Shown here: positions 1-9,276 of the stretch, in pieces | Layout of the letters: every line of letters starts with the position of its first letter | How positions within the stretch are numbered: position 1 is the first letter of the stretch | From: CAYSIX01 sp964431205 | GTDB lineage: Bacteria > Planctomycetota > Phycisphaerae > Phycisphaerales > Phycisphaeraceae | Direction of reading: 5' to 3' | NCBI GenBank assembly: GCA_964431205.1 | Contig: CAYSIX010000171.1 | Coordinates: 1 to 9,490, forward strand | Length of the DNA stretch: 9,490 nt | Position numbers and translations under genes: made by a program | The notes under the pieces: generated by a model | The model's database searches: none | Seen by the model: the letters and a program-made list of their open reading frames with translations, nothing else | What the model was told of the DNA's origin: nothing

Positions 1-806
1 TGGCCACCGGCATGGAAGAGCAGATCCAGCAGTTGGGCCAGATCTCGTCGGCGGTCGAGGAGATGAGCGCCAGTGTGATCGAAGTGGCCAAGAAGTCCGA
101 GGAAGCCACGCAGAGCGCCCAGAACTCGGGCGACCTGGCGACCGAAGGCGGCAACGTCGTCAACGAGACGGTCACCGGGATGAACAGCATCAGCGAAGCG
201 GTGACCAGCGCCGCGGCGTCGATCGAAGAACTGGGCAAGCGCGGCGAGCAGATCGGCCAGATCGTTGAGGTCATCAACGACATCGCCGACCAGACGAACC
301 TGCTGGCGCTGAACGCGGCGATCGAGGCGGCGCGGGCCGGCGAGCACGGCCGGGGCTTCGCGGTCGTGGCCGACGAGGTCCGCAAGCTGGCCGACCGGAC
401 GACCAAGGCGACCGACGAGATCGCCACGTCGATCGAGGCGATCCAGACCGAGACGACCCAGGCGGTGCAGCGGATGGAGACGGGGACGGCCCAGGTGCGC
501 GAGGGCGTGGGCAAGGCGACCGAGGCGGGCGACAGCCTGCGGCGGATCGTGGCCAGCGCTCAGGAGGTGGCGACTATGATTCAGTCGATCGCCGCCGCCG
601 CCGAGCAGCAGTCGGCCGCCGGCGAGGAGGTCAGCCGGAACATGCAGTCGATCGACAACATCACCAAGCAGTCGACGCAGGCCGCCGAGCAGACCGCCGC
701 CGCGGGCATGCAGCTCAGCCAGCGGGCCGAGAAGCTTCAGAAGCTCGTCGCGCACTTCCGCGTCGATCCGACCAAGAGCGAAGCGGCCCACACCGAGGCC
801 GCCTGA
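1..806 (+). CDS. Methyl-accepting chemotaxis protein, C-terminal signalling domain (5' end outside window)
   Basis: This is the cytoplasmic signalling part of a chemoreceptor, which controls the kinase CheA through CheW and is adapted by CheR/CheB methylation. The reading frame is open to the left edge (first full codon at position 3), so the sensor, membrane segments and HAMP region lie outside. Numbering from the Met at position 12, residues 84-130 hold the highly conserved hairpin tip, including QTNLLALNAAIEAARAGE and GRGFAVVADEVRKLADRT. Two stretches fit the methylation-site pattern (two small residues, two spacers, E/Q pair, two spacers, two small residues): around E16-E17 and around Q199-Q200, one on each helix of the coiled coil. 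The second pair are glutamines, so they would need CheB deamidation first. The C-terminus ends in an Ala/Glu-rich tail without an NWETF-type CheR-binding pentapeptide. The gene is monocistronic at its 3' end, being followed by a terminator. The family call is certain; the ligand cannot be known from this part. Confidence 0.96.
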   Translation, partial: ATGMEEQIQQLGQISSAVEEMSASVIEVAKKSEEATQSAQNSGDLATEGGNVVNETVTGMNSISEAVTSAAASIEELGKRGEQIGQIVEVINDIADQTNLLALNAAIEAARAGEHGRGFAVVADEVRKLADRTTKATDEIATSIEAIQTETTQAVQRMETGTAQVREGVGKATEAGDSLRRIVASAQEVATMIQSIAAAAEQQSAAGEEVSRNMQSIDNITKQSTQAAEQTAAAGMQLSQRAEKLQKLVAHFRVDPTKSEAAHTEAA

Positions 807-843
807 CCGCACGACGCGTTTGCATTGCCCAGATCACCAACGG

Positions 844-880
844 GGCCCGGGTGTGGGAACACATCCGGGCCTCTTCTTTT
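844..880 (+). terminator. Rho-independent terminator after the chemoreceptor gene
   Basis: An 11-bp stem pairs 844-854 with 861-871, all Watson-Crick except one G-T wobble (851/864). The loop is 6 nt (855-860) and is followed by the T-rich run TCTTCTTTT (872-880). It lies 38 bp after the stop codon at 806. The T run also begins a small second inverted repeat, TCTTC-TTTT-GAAGA (872-885). The position and the poly-T tail make this the clearest terminator in the window. Confidence 0.88.
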
Positions 881-914
881 GAAGAACACGGACCGAGACG
901 TTGAAGGAATAAGA

Positions 915-943
915 TTGCCAGCCATCGCGCTATCACGCATAAT
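915..943 (+). promoter_or_regulatory. Sigma-70-type promoter for the PagL-like gene
   Basis: The -35 box TTGCCA (915-920, 5/6 match to TTGACA) and the -10 box CATAAT (938-943, 5/6 match to TATAAT) are separated by exactly 17 bp. This AT-containing patch stands out in very GC-rich sequence. It sits between the upstream terminator and the next gene. Transcription would start near 950, giving a leader of about 36 nt to the ATG at 986. It would leave only about 12 nt before the upstream in-frame GTG at 962, which supports the ATG start. Confidence 0.7.
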
Positions 944-985
944 CCCCGAACCCGCGGCCGTGTGCCGCCCTCATGGAAAACCCCT

Positions 986-1600
986 ATGCCACGGATGACC
1001 ACCTTGTCTGCCCTGTTCAGCGTCGCGTTCCTCGCCGCCCCGGCAGTCGCCCAGGATTCGCTGACCACGCTGGCTCACCAGGCGCTGCGCGCCGTGCCCA
1101 CCGCTTCGCTCGCGGCGGCTCCACCAGCCACCGACTTCGCCGAGGGCACCTTCTCTTTCCAGTTCTACGGCTCGACCGTCGTCGGCGACTCCGAGCACGG
1201 CTACATCCACACCGCGCACGTCGGCGCCGGCTGGTACTTCGTCGACGACCTGTCGATCAACCTCGAAGCCATCGGCGGGTGGGTCGACTCGAAGACCGAC
1301 GACGACGGCGGCGTCGGCGGCCTCGACCTGCTCTTCCGCTGGCACTTCCTCAAAGATGAAGACTGGTCCCTGTACGTGGACGGCGGCGCCGGCTTCCAGC
1401 AGGCCACGACGAACTTTCCCTCCGACAGCCACCACAACTTCCGCCCGCAGGTCGGCATGGGCTTCACCTACGACCTGACCGACCGCGCCCGTCTCATGGG
1501 CGGCGCCCGTTGGCTGCACATCTCCAACGCCAGCACCACCGAGGGCAACGACGGCCTCGACGCCGCTCAGCTCTACCTCGGCCTGATGATGCCGTTCTGA
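986..1600 (+). CDS. PagL-like lipid A deacylase / acyloxyacyl hydrolase family outer-membrane protein
   Basis: The predicted product is 204 residues, exported and folded as an outer-membrane beta-barrel. PagL-family enzymes remove an ester-linked acyl chain from lipid A at the cell surface. The N-terminus has a signal peptide with likely cleavage after A20-V21-A22. The body shows alternating aromatic/aliphatic strands rich in Gly, and the protein ends in Phe after LYLGLMMPF, as barrel proteins usually do. Near the C-terminus is the PagL catalytic signature: H178-I-S180-N181-A, then N-D-G-L-D192. His and Ser match the known catalytic pair. The position 14 residues after His, which is Glu in Pseudomonas PagL, is Asp here. 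The ATG at 986 was chosen over the in-frame GTG at 962 because it gives a compact signal peptide, a better promoter distance, and a weak GGAA element 7 nt upstream. A further ATG at 995 is also possible. Lipid A as substrate is inferred from family membership. Confidence 0.85.
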   Translation: MPRMTTLSALFSVAFLAAPAVAQDSLTTLAHQALRAVPTASLAAAPPATDFAEGTFSFQFYGSTVVGDSEHGYIHTAHVGAGWYFVDDLSINLEAIGGWVDSKTDDDGGVGGLDLLFRWHFLKDEDWSLYVDGGAGFQQATTNFPSDSHHNFRPQVGMGFTYDLTDRARLMGGARWLHISNASTTEGNDGLDAAQLYLGLMMPF

Positions 1601-1692
1601 ACGCGGGCGCCTCGACCGGCACGGTTCGTCAAGCCGAGCCCGGAGCCCGAGCGACGGGCCGGCTCTCGACCTGCACGGAATCGAAAGGCGCC
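1601..1692. other. Convergent intergenic gap with nested inverted repeats (possible weak bidirectional terminator)
   Basis: This 92-bp gap separates two convergent genes. GGGCGCC (1605-1611) and its perfect complement GGCGCCC (1687-1693) bracket the gap. Inside lies a second possible stem, 1632-1641 against 1656-1664, 9 bp with one bulged A and a 14-nt loop. Neither is followed by a T run, so intrinsic termination is doubtful, and in GC-rich DNA such pairings can arise by chance. No gene is visible in the gap. Confidence 0.25.
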
Positions 1693-3507
1693 CTACCGCG
1701 GCTCGATCTCGACCACGAACCGAACCACGCGATCGCCTTGGATCCAGATCGCGAGCTTGCGGTAATCGTCATGCTCCGCCTGACGCTCCGGCTTCGGTGA
1801 CTGCGGCAACGGCGCCGCCGGCATCACGAAAAAACGGGCTCCTTCCGGCTTAACCAGCCGCACCTCGACCACGTCGCCGTCCAGGCTCAGCGCCGCCGTA
1901 CGGCCGTCATCCGACAACGAAACCTCCGCCGGTGTGTGCGCCGCCCACCAGACCTCGCCCGGATCGGTCAGCTCCACCCCGTCGGTCAGCGTCACCGACT
2001 CGCCGTCGAACGCGGCCGTCCGCACCACGCGCTCGGCGCCCCGCGGGCGGTAGGCCTCCGTCAGATCGATGCGCGCCGTCGCCGTCCCGCCGTCGCCGCG
2101 TTTCACCGTCATCGGCGCCACCGCGCGACGGTCCTGATTCGCCTGCCGCGAAGGGTTGATCAGCAGGATGTTGTGGCTCTCGGTGCGCAGGCGGTAGTAC
2201 TCGAACCGTTGGCCGCCGAAGTAGCCCGGCAGGTTGTAGTTGTCGCGGCCGAAGTCAACGAAGTATCGCTTGCCGTGCGCATCGAGCACGAACGCGCCCA
2301 GGTCCAGGTGCGAGTGGTTCGCCTTGTTGTCCCCGCCCTTGATCGCCAGGAACAGCGCGTCATCGGCCCACGACGATCGCGCGACCACGAAGTCCACGCC
2401 GCGGAAGTGCTTGACCCGCGGCAGCGTCCGCCAGTCCGCCTCGGAGAACCGTGGCTCGTACCACAGCAGGTCGAGCGCCGTCGGCCGCGCGTACGCCACC
2501 TGATACGCGCCCCACGTCGGCTCATCGAACCGTCGCGCCAGCCACATCAGCGCCTCGCTGCGCACCCGGCCGGGCCGACAGTCCGCGAAGCTAAACGTGA
2601 TCCCCGATGGACCCAGCGACAGGATCGGCATGGCGCCGGCCTGCGAGAAGCCCTCCATCCCGGAGAGGCCGAAGTCCGTGCCCAGGGCCGTCTGCATCCC
2701 CGCCAGCGCGTACACGGTGTATTCCGTTGCGTACGCCCAGTAGCCCGGCCCCTCGTTCCATGCGCCGTCCGGCGCGTAGTGTTGCATCGCGTTGGGCAGT
2801 AGGCGGATCGCGTGCTCCATCGCCATGCCCGCCGGCTCGGGCGCCTCGTCTCCGATCGCCAACGCCCCGAGCAGGATCCCTCCGTTGCACACCTGGTTCC
2901 AGTTGTGCGTCGCCCGCGTCCACCAGCCATAGCGCGCCTCGCCTCGGTACGCCTTCAGCGCCGGCTCCAGCCCGTGCCGCACGATCGCCTCGCGCAGCAC
3001 CCGGCGCTGGCGTTCGCTCCAGTGTCCGTGCAGCCAGTCGTACCCGATCGCGAACGCGTGCGTCATCTCCCCCGTGTCGAGAAAGTGCGACGGGTTCCAG
3101 TCCGGGAAGCTCGCCGCCGCCTCCAGCTCCGCCCATAGCCGATCGGCGTGCTTCGCCTCGCCCTCGATCAGCCACACCAGCCCCAGCGTGTACGCCCGAT
3201 CCACCACGCGGCGGCTGGTGCTCAGCAGGCGGATCCCGTCCGGCAGCACGTGCTCGGACACCGGCGCGTCCAGCATGCCGTCGGCCCGCCTGCGGATCGA
3301 ACCGTACCACCGCCGCGCCGTCTCGTCCGTCTCGATCAGCTTGCGCAACCGATCGATGGCGCCGGCTTCGAGCATCAGCCGCGGATGGCCCGGCTTCAGC
3401 TTGCTCAGAATCTCGTCAGCCGAAGGGGACCGCGGCTGCGCCGCCGCGCAAACGACGCACGACAGCAGAGTCAGCGCCGCCACGCTCAGAGTCTGAGCAT
3501 CGTACAT
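1693..3507 (-). CDS. Secreted heparinase II/III family protein (putative polysaccharide lyase)
   Basis: The product is 604 residues. Family members cleave uronic-acid polysaccharides by beta-elimination, or are close relatives of such lyases. An N-terminal signal peptide ends near A21-A22-A23 before Gln24, predicting export; its n-region has no basic residue, which is unusual. Residues about 40-370 form the helical toroid domain, with LDTGEMTHAFAIGYDWL (143-159), HNWNQVCNGG (201-210) and DGAWNEGPGYW (247-257). His201 and Tyr256 match the order and spacing of the catalytic His and Tyr of Pedobacter heparinase II. Residues about 371-604 are the beta-sandwich domain, with NHSHLDLGAFVLD (397-409), the VDFG Asp418 and ESHN His445. 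These resemble the metal-binding His/Asp/His set of that enzyme. The gene begins 18 bp after the stop of the modular secreted protein and is probably its operon partner. No clear Shine-Dalgarno precedes the ATG, so translational coupling is plausible. The substrate cannot be read from the sequence. Confidence 0.87.
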   Translation of the reverse strand: MYDAQTLSVAALTLLSCVVCAAAQPRSPSADEILSKLKPGHPRLMLEAGAIDRLRKLIETDETARRWYGSIRRRADGMLDAPVSEHVLPDGIRLLSTSRRVVDRAYTLGLVWLIEGEAKHADRLWAELEAAASFPDWNPSHFLDTGEMTHAFAIGYDWLHGHWSERQRRVLREAIVRHGLEPALKAYRGEARYGWWTRATHNWNQVCNGGILLGALAIGDEAPEPAGMAMEHAIRLLPNAMQHYAPDGAWNEGPGYWAYATEYTVYALAGMQTALGTDFGLSGMEGFSQAGAMPILSLGPSGITFSFADCRPGRVRSEALMWLARRFDEPTWGAYQVAYARPTALDLLWYEPRFSEADWRTLPRVKHFRGVDFVVARSSWADDALFLAIKGGDNKANHSHLDLGAFVLDAHGKRYFVDFGRDNYNLPGYFGGQRFEYYRLRTESHNILLINPSRQANQDRRAVAPMTVKRGDGGTATARIDLTEAYRPRGAERVVRTAAFDGESVTLTDGVELTDPGEVWWAAHTPAEVSLSDDGRTAALSLDGDVVEVRLVKPEGARFFVMPAAPLPQSPKPERQAEHDDYRKLAIWIQGDRVVRFVVEIEPR

Positions 3508-3510
3508 GCC

Positions 3511-3525
3511 GGCGATTCTATCGCC
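3511..3525 (-). repeat. Perfect 6-bp inverted repeat filling the gap between the two operon genes
   Basis: On the minus strand GGCGAT-AGA-ATCGCC forms a 6-bp stem with a 3-nt loop. It occupies 15 of the 18 intergenic bases just upstream of the heparinase-like ATG, where a ribosome binding site would normally be. It could modulate translation or coupling, but it is short and may be chance. Confidence 0.35.
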
Positions 3526-6180
3526 CTAACGACCGGCGACGCGTTCGGCGCGCTCCAGCTCGATCTTCCCGACGTCCAGCGGATCATCGCTGCGCCCGCC
3601 GGGCATCGGCGGCACCGTCACCTCCACCCGCGCCTCGGCCACCTTCTGCCCCATCGGGTTCCGCCGACGCGTGCCCGGCGGCACGTTCCTCAGGGTCACC
3701 CACAGCTCGTACTCGCCCGCCGGCACGTCCGCGACCTCGAACGTGCCGTCGGCCGCGACCTCGAAGCCGAATGACTGTTCGGTTCGCTCGTATTCCGCAC
3801 GCCGCTTCTCGAACTCGGCCTTCTCCGGCGACGCGATCCACGCATCCATCCACGCCCTGCGCTTCTCCTGCGGCCATTGGTGGAAGCCCTCCGGCAGCGG
3901 CAGGCGCGGCCGCTTCGTGCGAACGGACCCATGACCCTCGGTCCACTCAAGCTCGCTCCACTCGCCGTCCACCACGGCCACGCGGCCGACGACCGGACGG
4001 CCCGTTCCGCCGATCTGAACCGTATATGTCCGGCCGGGCTCGACCGTCACCCTCTTCGATGCGCTCATCGACGTGGCATAAACCGTGCCGGCTCTGTCGA
4101 CCTCGACGGAACGGCCGATCCACACCTCGCCCGGCGGCACGCGCTCCAGCGTGAAGCGGCCGTGATCATCCGCCGTCACGTTTGCGTGGTGCCAGACGCC
4201 CGGCGATTCAAACCCCGGCGATTCAAACCCCGGCGATCCCTCGTAGTGGCGGATCGGTGTGCGGCTCATGCTGATCCTCCCCCCCGCCGCCACGCCGTCG
4301 CCGATCTTCACCACGCCCTCGATCCGTGCCCAAGGCTCCAGGACGATCTCGCCCGCCTCACCGAGGTCCTCGGCCTTGACCTCGGCGCAGCCCGCGTCGT
4401 GCAACGCGACGACGACGAACTGCTCATAAATCGGGGACGGCAGCTCGTATCGCCCGTTGGCGTCCGCGGTCGTCGTCTCGTTGAGTATGTGGCGGGGAAA
4501 GTGCCCATCCTGCATGCTTACCGACTGCCCGCCCGCCGCGATGACAAGTTTCGCGCCCGCAGCGGGCTCGCCGTTCGCGTCCAGCACCACGCCCGTCGGC
4601 CCGCTGCCGCGCACCAGCTCGAAGTCGCAGGTCACGTCGCCCGCGTCCGGCGGATACGTCGGCGATATCGCCCGCCGATACCCCTTCGCTTCCACGACGA
4701 CCGCTTGGTACGGGTACGGGTGACGTAAAACCAGCTCGTACTTCCCATCACGGAACCATTGAACTTCCAATGGATTGAGCCCGGGCGTCGGCGGTCGGTT
4801 CTCATTCAGACCGATCGCCGGCTGGGCCGTGAACCTCTCGATCGGCTCGCCCGTCACCTTGTCCCGCACCTCCCCCGAGATCCGCAGCACCGGCGGCAGC
4901 ACAATCTCGTACGGCTCGTCGCCCGCCGATGCCGCGTAGCCGTCCACCCGCATGTAGCCCGCGCGGCCGACATCCAGTAGCACCTCGTCGGCCGGCATGT
5001 CGTACAGCTCGAACCGCCCCCGCTCATCCGTCTCCGTGCGGATGTCCAGCGCCTGAAACCCGCGCCACCGATCGACGCGAACCCACGCCCCGCCGACCGG
5101 CTCGCCCGCCTGATTCACCACCCGGCCGCTCAGGGTCCGCGCCTCGCCCAGCTCGATCACCAACGGCTCGCCGCCCCGCCGCCCCGGCTCGACGTGCCGC
5201 AGCGCGGGCGCGTGCCCGTCGGCACGCACGACCAGCGAGAGTGTCCGGTCGGCCTCGACCGGGGACAGCGAGAACGCACCGCTCGCGTCGGTCGTCGCGG
5301 TCAGCGCGTCTCTGTCGTAATGATTCGCGCCGGCCAGCACGGACGCCCCGGCGATCGGCTCACCTCGCTCATCGACCACGCGGCCCGCGACTCGGAAGCC
5401 CCTTTCCATCTTGAACACGGCTTCGCGCGCGCGCAACCGAGTGATGTCCGACCAATCCATCTTCCGCGAACCCCGGCTGCGAACGTATCCGTGATGATGC
5501 AACGTGACATACAGCTCTTCGAGCTGCGCCGGGACGATGTCACATCGCCATCGGCCCTCGGCGTTCGTGGTGATAAACGTCGCAGGAACGAGCTCGAACG
5601 ATTGACCCGACGGCGGCAAGTCGTCGAGACCGATCACTGTTTCCACTTCCACGTGGACGCCGTGGATCGGACCTCCGTCTTCGTCAATCACTCGCCCGCC
5701 GATCTCCGTCCCGCGCGGCAGCTCGAGCGTGTACGTGTCCGGCAGCGTCACGCCCGCCTCCCGGTCGCGCATGTCCCAGCGCACGGACTTCGACACGCGG
5801 CTTGGTGCTGAAGCCGTGGCGCGCAGACTCAAGAGTCGCCCCATGTCCGTCGGCAGCGCCATCGCCAGCCGGCCCCGCTCATCGGTGACGAACGGCATGG
5901 GCACGCTGCAACCCACGTGCGCCCACACCGCGGAGACCGTCAGCTCGGCCCCGGCCAGCGGCGCCCCCGTCTCCGCCTCGACCACGCGGAACTCGATCGT
6001 CCGCGGCTCGGGGTTGGCCGGCTCGACCAGCCACGACCGCTCCATCGCCCGCTGCCGGGCGCGCTCGTGCGCGTCGGCCGTGTCCTGCGCCCGCAGGGGC
6101 GTCGCCATCAGGGCTGCGGCGCCGACACACATCAAGGCCAGAAACACCCGCCCGCTTGCGCGCTGCCGTTGCTCGAGCAT
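3526..6180 (-). CDS. Secreted protein of about eight carboxypeptidase-regulatory-like (beta-sandwich) modules
   Basis: The product is 884 residues. A signal peptide has a basic n-region (residues 1-11), a hydrophobic core (12-27) and likely cleavage near L-R-A|Q at 31/32. The rest is a chain of modules with the repeating pattern G-x-V-x-D-x-x-G-x-P-(I/V)-x-G-A, then D-x-x-G-x-F/Y-x-L. Approximate spans are 61-150, 155-258, 260-345, 347-430, 431-523, 525-615, 617-728 and 729-873. The clearest are 263-281 (AGRVVDERGEPIAGASV), 350-368 and 527-545. Such modules are beta-sandwich domains that bind proteins or glycans, or act as spacers; no catalytic domain is visible. A charged Trp/Lys/Glu-rich segment (764-800) interrupts the last module. 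The start at 6180 was chosen because the frame stays open through antisense leuS, but only this Met gives a signal peptide, a Shine-Dalgarno and a nearby promoter. It is the first gene of an operon with the heparinase-like gene. The precise role is unknown. Confidence 0.85.
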   Translation of the reverse strand: MLEQRQRASGRVFLALMCVGAAALMATPLRAQDTADAHERARQRAMERSWLVEPANPEPRTIEFRVVEAETGAPLAGAELTVSAVWAHVGCSVPMPFVTDERGRLAMALPTDMGRLLSLRATASAPSRVSKSVRWDMRDREAGVTLPDTYTLELPRGTEIGGRVIDEDGGPIHGVHVEVETVIGLDDLPPSGQSFELVPATFITTNAEGRWRCDIVPAQLEELYVTLHHHGYVRSRGSRKMDWSDITRLRAREAVFKMERGFRVAGRVVDERGEPIAGASVLAGANHYDRDALTATTDASGAFSLSPVEADRTLSLVVRADGHAPALRHVEPGRRGGEPLVIELGEARTLSGRVVNQAGEPVGGAWVRVDRWRGFQALDIRTETDERGRFELYDMPADEVLLDVGRAGYMRVDGYAASAGDEPYEIVLPPVLRISGEVRDKVTGEPIERFTAQPAIGLNENRPPTPGLNPLEVQWFRDGKYELVLRHPYPYQAVVVEAKGYRRAISPTYPPDAGDVTCDFELVRGSGPTGVVLDANGEPAAGAKLVIAAGGQSVSMQDGHFPRHILNETTTADANGRYELPSPIYEQFVVVALHDAGCAEVKAEDLGEAGEIVLEPWARIEGVVKIGDGVAAGGRISMSRTPIRHYEGSPGFESPGFESPGVWHHANVTADDHGRFTLERVPPGEVWIGRSVEVDRAGTVYATSMSASKRVTVEPGRTYTVQIGGTGRPVVGRVAVVDGEWSELEWTEGHGSVRTKRPRLPLPEGFHQWPQEKRRAWMDAWIASPEKAEFEKRRAEYERTEQSFGFEVAADGTFEVADVPAGEYELWVTLRNVPPGTRRRNPMGQKVAEARVEVTVPPMPGGRSDDPLDVGKIELERAERVAGR
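4201..4240 (-). repeat. In-frame 15-bp tandem repeat encoding G-F-E-S-P
   Basis: The plus-strand unit CGGCGATTCAAACCC occurs at 4201-4215 and 4216-4230 without a mismatch, followed by a partial third copy at 4231-4240. Because 15 bp is five codons, the repeat adds pentapeptides without breaking the frame. It encodes S-P-G-F-E-S-P-G-F-E-S-P-G at residues 649-661 of the modular secreted protein, a likely loop within the seventh module. Confidence 0.9.
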
Positions 6181-6186
6181 GACCTG

Positions 6187-6194
6187 CCCCTTTT
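6187..6194 (-). promoter_or_regulatory. Ribosome binding site of the modular secreted protein gene
   Basis: On the minus strand AAAAGGGG lies 6 nt upstream of the ATG at 6180, close to the AAGGAGG consensus in sequence and spacing. It helps fix this start within a reading frame that runs open far upstream. Confidence 0.5.
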
Positions 6195-6219
6195 CGGAAG
6201 GTGGACGTGACGACAAACC

Positions 6220-6248
6220 ATTCTCGACGCCTCGCCCTGCCGGGTCAA
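6220..6248 (-). promoter_or_regulatory. Sigma-70-type promoter for the two-gene secreted-protein operon
   Basis: Reading the minus strand, TTGACC (6248-6243, 5/6 match to the -35 consensus) and GAGAAT (6225-6220, 4/6 match to the -10 consensus) are 17 bp apart. Transcription would start near 6213, leaving a leader of about 33 nt that contains the ribosome binding site at 6194-6187. A short inverted repeat, CGGGT-CA-ACCCG (6241-6252), overlaps the -35 box. Confidence 0.55.
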
Positions 6249-6314
6249 CCCGTGGCGCGCCCGGGGCGTCGTCGGCCAATCGGCGCACCCCATCCATGTG
6301 CCTCCGCGTCCGTT

Positions 6315-6342
6315 TTGCCCCGCCGCGCCCAGCACCTATGCT
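6315..6342 (+). promoter_or_regulatory. Candidate leuS promoter, implying a near-leaderless mRNA
   Basis: TTGCCC (6315-6320, 4/6 match) and TATGCT (6337-6342, 4/6 match) are 16 bp apart, just upstream of leuS. A start about 7 nt after the -10 box falls near 6349, only about 6 nt before the ATG at 6355. No Shine-Dalgarno is visible in front of that ATG, which fits a leaderless or near-leaderless transcript. The match is moderate. Confidence 0.4.
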
Positions 6343-6354
6343 GTCCGGCCTGCC

Positions 6355-9210
<2,856 letters not shown>

Positions 9211-9276
9211 GCCGTGTGCCGCGGTTGGGCCGATTGACCGCCGGGTCTGTGTGTCGGCACGGGGGACAAGTGGGAG
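9211..9276. other. Convergent gap between leuS and the M29 aminopeptidase gene
   Basis: The 66-bp gap contains GTGCCG (9216-9221) and CGGCAC (9255-9260) as a perfect inverted pair, plus an inner GCGGT/ACCGC pairing (9221-9225 with 9237-9241). There is no T run on either strand. It may be a weak bidirectional transcription end, but nothing proves it. Confidence 0.2.

Noticed and set aside
962..985. GTG start giving a longer PagL-like protein
   Set aside because: It would add eight residues (M-P-P-S-W-K-T-P) before a signal peptide that already begins well at 986, and lies only about 12 nt from the predicted transcription start.
1605..1693. Perfect 7-bp inverted repeat bracketing the convergent gap as a definite terminator
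   Set aside because: There is no T run on either strand, the arms are about 75 bp apart, and pairs of this length are expected by chance in such GC-rich DNA. It is kept only as a low-confidence note.
1936..2802. A 288-codon plus-strand frame antisense to the heparinase-like gene
   Set aside because: The product is Arg/His/Leu-rich with no motif and overlaps conserved catalytic-region codons on the other strand, so it is a shadow frame.
2607..4154. A 515-codon plus-strand frame opposite the heparinase-like and modular genes
   Set aside because: Its product is dominated by Pro, Arg, Ser and Ala with no recognisable fold, while the opposite strand encodes two clear protein families over the same stretch.
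4201..4240. Short direct repeats considered as a CRISPR array
   Set aside because: The units are adjacent without spacers, only 15 bp long, and translate in frame inside a gene.
6298..6354. Upstream in-frame ATG for leuS
   Set aside because: It adds 19 residues unlike any LeuRS N-terminus and lies upstream of the candidate promoter; the ATG at 6355 gives the standard beginning.
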